Source: Pseudomaricurvus sp965656525
GTDB taxonomy: Bacteria; Pseudomonadota; Gammaproteobacteria; Pseudomonadales; Cellvibrionaceae
Reading direction: 5' to 3'
Assembly: GCA_965656525.1 (NCBI GenBank)
Contig: CBFHKY010000004.1
Location: 106,424-170,423, forward strand
DNA length: 64,000 nucleotides
A program made the position numbers and the translations under genes. Under the pieces are notes generated by a model that was given only the letters and a program-made list of their open reading frames with translations, was not told the DNA's origin and did not search any database. Positions 61,427-64,000 of this stretch are shown here, piece after piece; within the stretch, counting starts at the first letter, position 1, and the number at the start of each line of letters is the position of its first letter.

Positions 61427-64000
61427 TTAACTGGCCGCCAGCTCGGCTGCTTCCTCAACGTCCACAGTCACCAAGCGTGACACCCCTGGCTCATGCATGG
61501 TCACACCCAATAACTGATGGGCCATTTCCATGGCAATTTTGTTGTGGGTAATGTAAATAAATTGAACATGCTCGCTCATTTCTTCAACCATTCGTGCGTA
61601 ACGCCCTACGTTGGCATCATCCAGCGGTGCATCGACTTCGTCCAGCATACAAAAAGGTGCTGGGTTGAGCCGGAAAATTGAAAACACCAAAGCAATAGCG
61701 GTTAACGCTTTTTCACCACCGGACAATAAGTGGATAGTGCTGTTTCGCTTACCTGGTGGCCTAGCCATGATCGTAATACCGGTATCCAATAGATCTTCGC
61801 CGGTGAGTTCTAAATAGGCATGGCCCCCGCCAAACACCTTCGGAAATAACTCCTGCAAGCCTGAGTTCACTTGATCAAAGGTTTCCTTAAAACGCGTACG
61901 GGTTTCTTTATCAATTTTCTTAATGGCATTTTCCAGTGTCAACAGCGCATCTTCTAGTTCTGAGTTCTGACGATCTAAATAGTTCTTACGCTCTGATTCT
62001 GTTTTGTACTCATCAATGGCGGCCAGATTGATCGGACCAAGACGAGAAATTCGAGCACCCACCTGAGTGAGCTCTTGTTCCATGGTTTGTGCATGCGCGT
62101 CTTCTGGCATGTCGGCCAATAAAATATCCAGATTGAAGTCTTCTTCTTCGAGCTGCTGCTTTAAGCTTTTACGCTGTACGTCGAGAGTCTGCCCCTCTAA
62201 TCTGACTTGTTCTAATTTGGCTCTGACGGTTTGCAAAACTTGTTCGCCACGACTGCGCTTTTGTTCCACTTCACGCAAATCATGCTCTACCTGTTCGACC
62301 GCTTTACGGGCGTTGTTTAACTCGGCCTCTACGCCTAAGCGCTTCTCTAGCAAAGCTTCCAGTTCGAGTTGGTTTTCTTCACCTGGATTACGCACTTCTT
62401 CTAGCTGATCACTCAGTAAATCTCGACGCTCTTGCAACCGCTGAGTTTGTTCGCGCAAACGAATCAGGCTAGATTTAATACTGTCTATTTGAGTTTTTAA
62501 GGATTGATAGCGCATCGCCAATTGATGGCTACGATCTTTATCGTGTCGCGCTTTCTGACGAGCATTATCCAAGCGCGAACGAATGTTATCCCTTTGACCG
62601 AGCAGCTCTTCACGTTTATCGGTATCGCGCTCCATCGATTCAATCGCTTCTTGCAAAATCATCCGGGCTTCGGCGAGACTTTCGTTTTCCTGCTCCATCT
62701 GTTCGTACGCTTCGCTGACCTCTGTAGTCACACGGTTACGGCGCACCGACATTTGTTCCACTCGTGCTTGTTTAGCACTCAGTTGCGAGCGAACCTCACT
62801 GTATTTACGTGCTTGTGCTTCAGCATCACGGCGCAACTGTTCACGCTGCCCTTCCAATTCTTTAATGCGCTGGCGGCTTTGTTCAAGCTTGAGTGTTAAC
62901 GCTTGTGCCGTTTCTTCAGTGGCTTCTAGCTGTATACCAAGCTCTTCCAGTTCTTGCTTGCGCGCTAAAACGCCGGAGGTCGCGTCTGAATCACGAGCAA
63001 CGCGCAACCAGTTATGCCCCAGCCATAAACCGTCTTTCGTGATAACTGATTCGTGCGCCTGAAGTTGTGCTCGTATAGACAGCGCCGCGGTTAAATTATC
63101 TACGGCGTAAATCGAGCCCAGTAGAGCACTCAAGTCGTTGGCCGACTGCACTTTGTCTAGCAAAGTCGCCGCCAGGTCGGATGTAACCGATCCGGCCACG
63201 GCGCGGGTGTCTAACAACACCAAATCGCCATGTTCAAGCCCAGCCACCACATCTGCAACGGCGTCAAAACCTTCGATGCAAACCGCTTGCAAGGTATTAC
63301 CTAGTGCCGTCTCCACGGCGGTATCCCAGCCAGCCTCCACCTCGATACCTTCGGCAAGGCGAGGGTTATCCACCAAATTCTGAGCTTTCAACCACTCCGC
63401 TACTGCACCACTTTTTTCGCCCATCGCCGCTTGCTGTAACGCTTCTAGTGAAGCGTGGCGGCCGCGCAATGTTTGCAACTTGCTGCGTTCGGCATCGAGT
63501 GCATCGCCATCACGGGTACTGGCGTCACGCAGTGTATTGATTTCATCGCTAGCGTCTTCTACTTGCTGACGTTTTTCATCGGTCGATAAGTCCAACTCAG
63601 CCAGCTGTTCGGTAAGCTGACCAATTTCGTCTTCATCATCGTCTACCACCAAGTTTTGCTTTTCACTTTCGAGCTTACGCACCCGATCCAATAGACGCGA
63701 CTGCACCTGCTCTAGATGTTGAATACGCGACTGCTGCACCTCTGCTCGTTGGCGAGGCTCAGCGGCCGACTGGTTAAAGGTGTCCCAGCTTTGCTGCCAA
63801 GCTTGCATGGCTTCCTCAGCATCAAGCAGGTCATCACCAGAACCTTCTTCAGCCGCTTTGAACATGTCCAGTTCCGGCTCCAGTTCCAGTATTTCCTCTT
63901 CCCAGGTTTCTGCTTTTTGTGTATCGGCCACCAAGTGCTCTTGGGACTCTTTGCAATCTCGGTCGGTTTGCTCAAGATCCACTTGCAGCTGACGAGTACG
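61427..64000 (-). CDS. smc: Chromosome segregation protein SMC, N-terminal part cut by window edge
   Basis: 857 residues of SMC are visible, open to the right edge; the N-terminal Walker A half is outside. Long coiled coils surround the hinge (residues about 190-330 of the visible part: AVAEWLKAQNLVDNPRLAEGIEVEAGWDTAVETALGNTLQAVCIE). The C-terminal ATPase half has the signature LLSGGEKALTAIALVFSIFRLNPAPFCMLDEVDAPLDDANV, with Walker B and the D-loop. SMC works with ScpA/ScpB; this replaces the MukBEF system of enteric bacteria. zipA follows after 111 bases. Confidence 0.96.
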   Translation of the reverse strand, partial: RTRQLQVDLEQTDRDCKESQEHLVADTQKAETWEEEILELEPELDMFKAAEEGSGDDLLDAEEAMQAWQQSWDTFNQSAAEPRQRAEVQQSRIQHLEQVQSRLLDRVRKLESEKQNLVVDDDEDEIGQLTEQLAELDLSTDEKRQQVEDASDEINTLRDASTRDGDALDAERSKLQTLRGRHASLEALQQAAMGEKSGAVAEWLKAQNLVDNPRLAEGIEVEAGWDTAVETALGNTLQAVCIEGFDAVADVVAGLEHGDLVLLDTRAVAGSVTSDLAATLLDKVQSANDLSALLGSIYAVDNLTAALSIRAQLQAHESVITKDGLWLGHNWLRVARDSDATSGVLARKQELEELGIQLEATEETAQALTLKLEQSRQRIKELEGQREQLRRDAEAQARKYSEVRSQLSAKQARVEQMSVRRNRVTTEVSEAYEQMEQENESLAEARMILQEAIESMERDTDKREELLGQRDNIRSRLDNARQKARHDKDRSHQLAMRYQSLKTQIDSIKSSLIRLREQTQRLQERRDLLSDQLEEVRNPGEENQLELEALLEKRLGVEAELNNARKAVEQVEHDLREVEQKRSRGEQVLQTVRAKLEQVRLEGQTLDVQRKSLKQQLEEEDFNLDILLADMPEDAHAQTMEQELTQVGARISRLGPINLAAIDEYKTESERKNYLDRQNSELEDALLTLENAIKKIDKETRTRFKETFDQVNSGLQELFPKVFGGGHAYLELTGEDLLDTGITIMARPPGKRNSTIHLLSGGEKALTAIALVFSIFRLNPAPFCMLDEVDAPLDDANVGRYARMVEEMSEHVQFIYITHNKIAMEMAHQLLGVTMHEPGVSRLVTVDVEEAAELAAS

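Noticed and set aside
61611..63992. Many plus-strand open frames inside smc
   Set aside because: They are Ser/Cys-rich reverse-strand readings of the SMC coiled-coil and ATPase codons.
1..64000. tRNA, rRNA, CRISPR, insertion sequences, prophage, integrons
   Set aside because: I looked for TPsiC-like GGTTCGAATCC segments, regular short repeats, terminal inverted repeats and transposase or integrase motifs and saw none; weak or divergent RNA genes could still be missed without tools.

Overview
The window looks like chromosomal backbone of a gammaproteobacterium, probably a marine or halophilic member of the Pseudomonadales/Oceanospirillales area. The evidence is the gene content and order. A complete Na+-translocating NADH:quinone reductase (nqrA-F) is followed by apbE, nqrM and sthA, and an NhaD-type Na+/H+ antiporter lies elsewhere in the window. 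The order gap-mfd-csiV-(csp)-MTIP-mscS-nagZ-lexA-sulA-topA-usp-uup-slt resembles the Pseudomonas chromosome, as do smc-zipA-ligA and purL/mltF. SMC is present rather than MukB. I cannot name a genus. I see no tRNA, rRNA, CRISPR array, transposase, integrase or phage gene.

Layout. 1-5.4 kb: an exported metallo-beta-lactamase-fold hydrolase cut by the window edge, a small orphan gene, a DEAD-box helicase, glutathione peroxidase, an FKBP-type isomerase and NhaD. 5.5-13.8 kb: purL and mltF head to head, then tadA, rlmA, a DUF1653 gene and a [2Fe-2S] ferredoxin. 13.9-22.8 kb: the leftward Na+-NQR cluster with its flavin-insertion (ApbE) and iron-delivery (NqrM) factors and SthA. 23.3-31 kb: a long-form GAPDH, a lipoprotein divergent from mfd, then csiV and a cold-shock protein. 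31-41.9 kb: thioinosine phosphorylase, an MscS channel and NagZ leftward; lexA-sulA rightward with two SOS boxes; small conserved genes downstream of topA; two membrane-anchored unknowns and a universal stress protein. 42-48.4 kb: the ABC-F ATPase Uup, soluble lytic transglycosylase, a possible CheZ-like phosphatase facing cheV, and a glutaredoxin-like protein. 48.4-55.5 kb: a DUF5610 protein, an FHA protein, a patatin-like lipase, an acyl-CoA ligase and a long acyl-CoA dehydrogenase. 55.7-64 kb: small proteins, a HAD phosphatase, a lipoprotein transglycosylase, ligA, zipA and a partial smc.

How the genes work together. Sodium bioenergetics (Nqr, NhaD) is joined to redox balance (SthA). There is a murein recycling set (MltF, Slt, a third transglycosylase, NagZ, CsiV). 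DNA maintenance and division are represented by Mfd, LexA/SulA, TopA, LigA, SMC and ZipA. A fatty-acid activation and oxidation pair sits next to a lipase.

The sequence contains four runs of N. Three are exactly 100 N flanked by identical 77-bp copies and are best read as contig-end overlaps that were scaffolded instead of merged. The genes across them (nqrC, the lipoprotein at 25.2 kb, zipA) are intact once collapsed. The fourth, 97 N inside nqrA, also appears to hold no missing coding sequence. I found no convincing new multi-gene system. The best leads are the CheZ-like gene beside cheV, the membrane-anchored unknowns near topA, and a possible small gene between gap and the lipoprotein.
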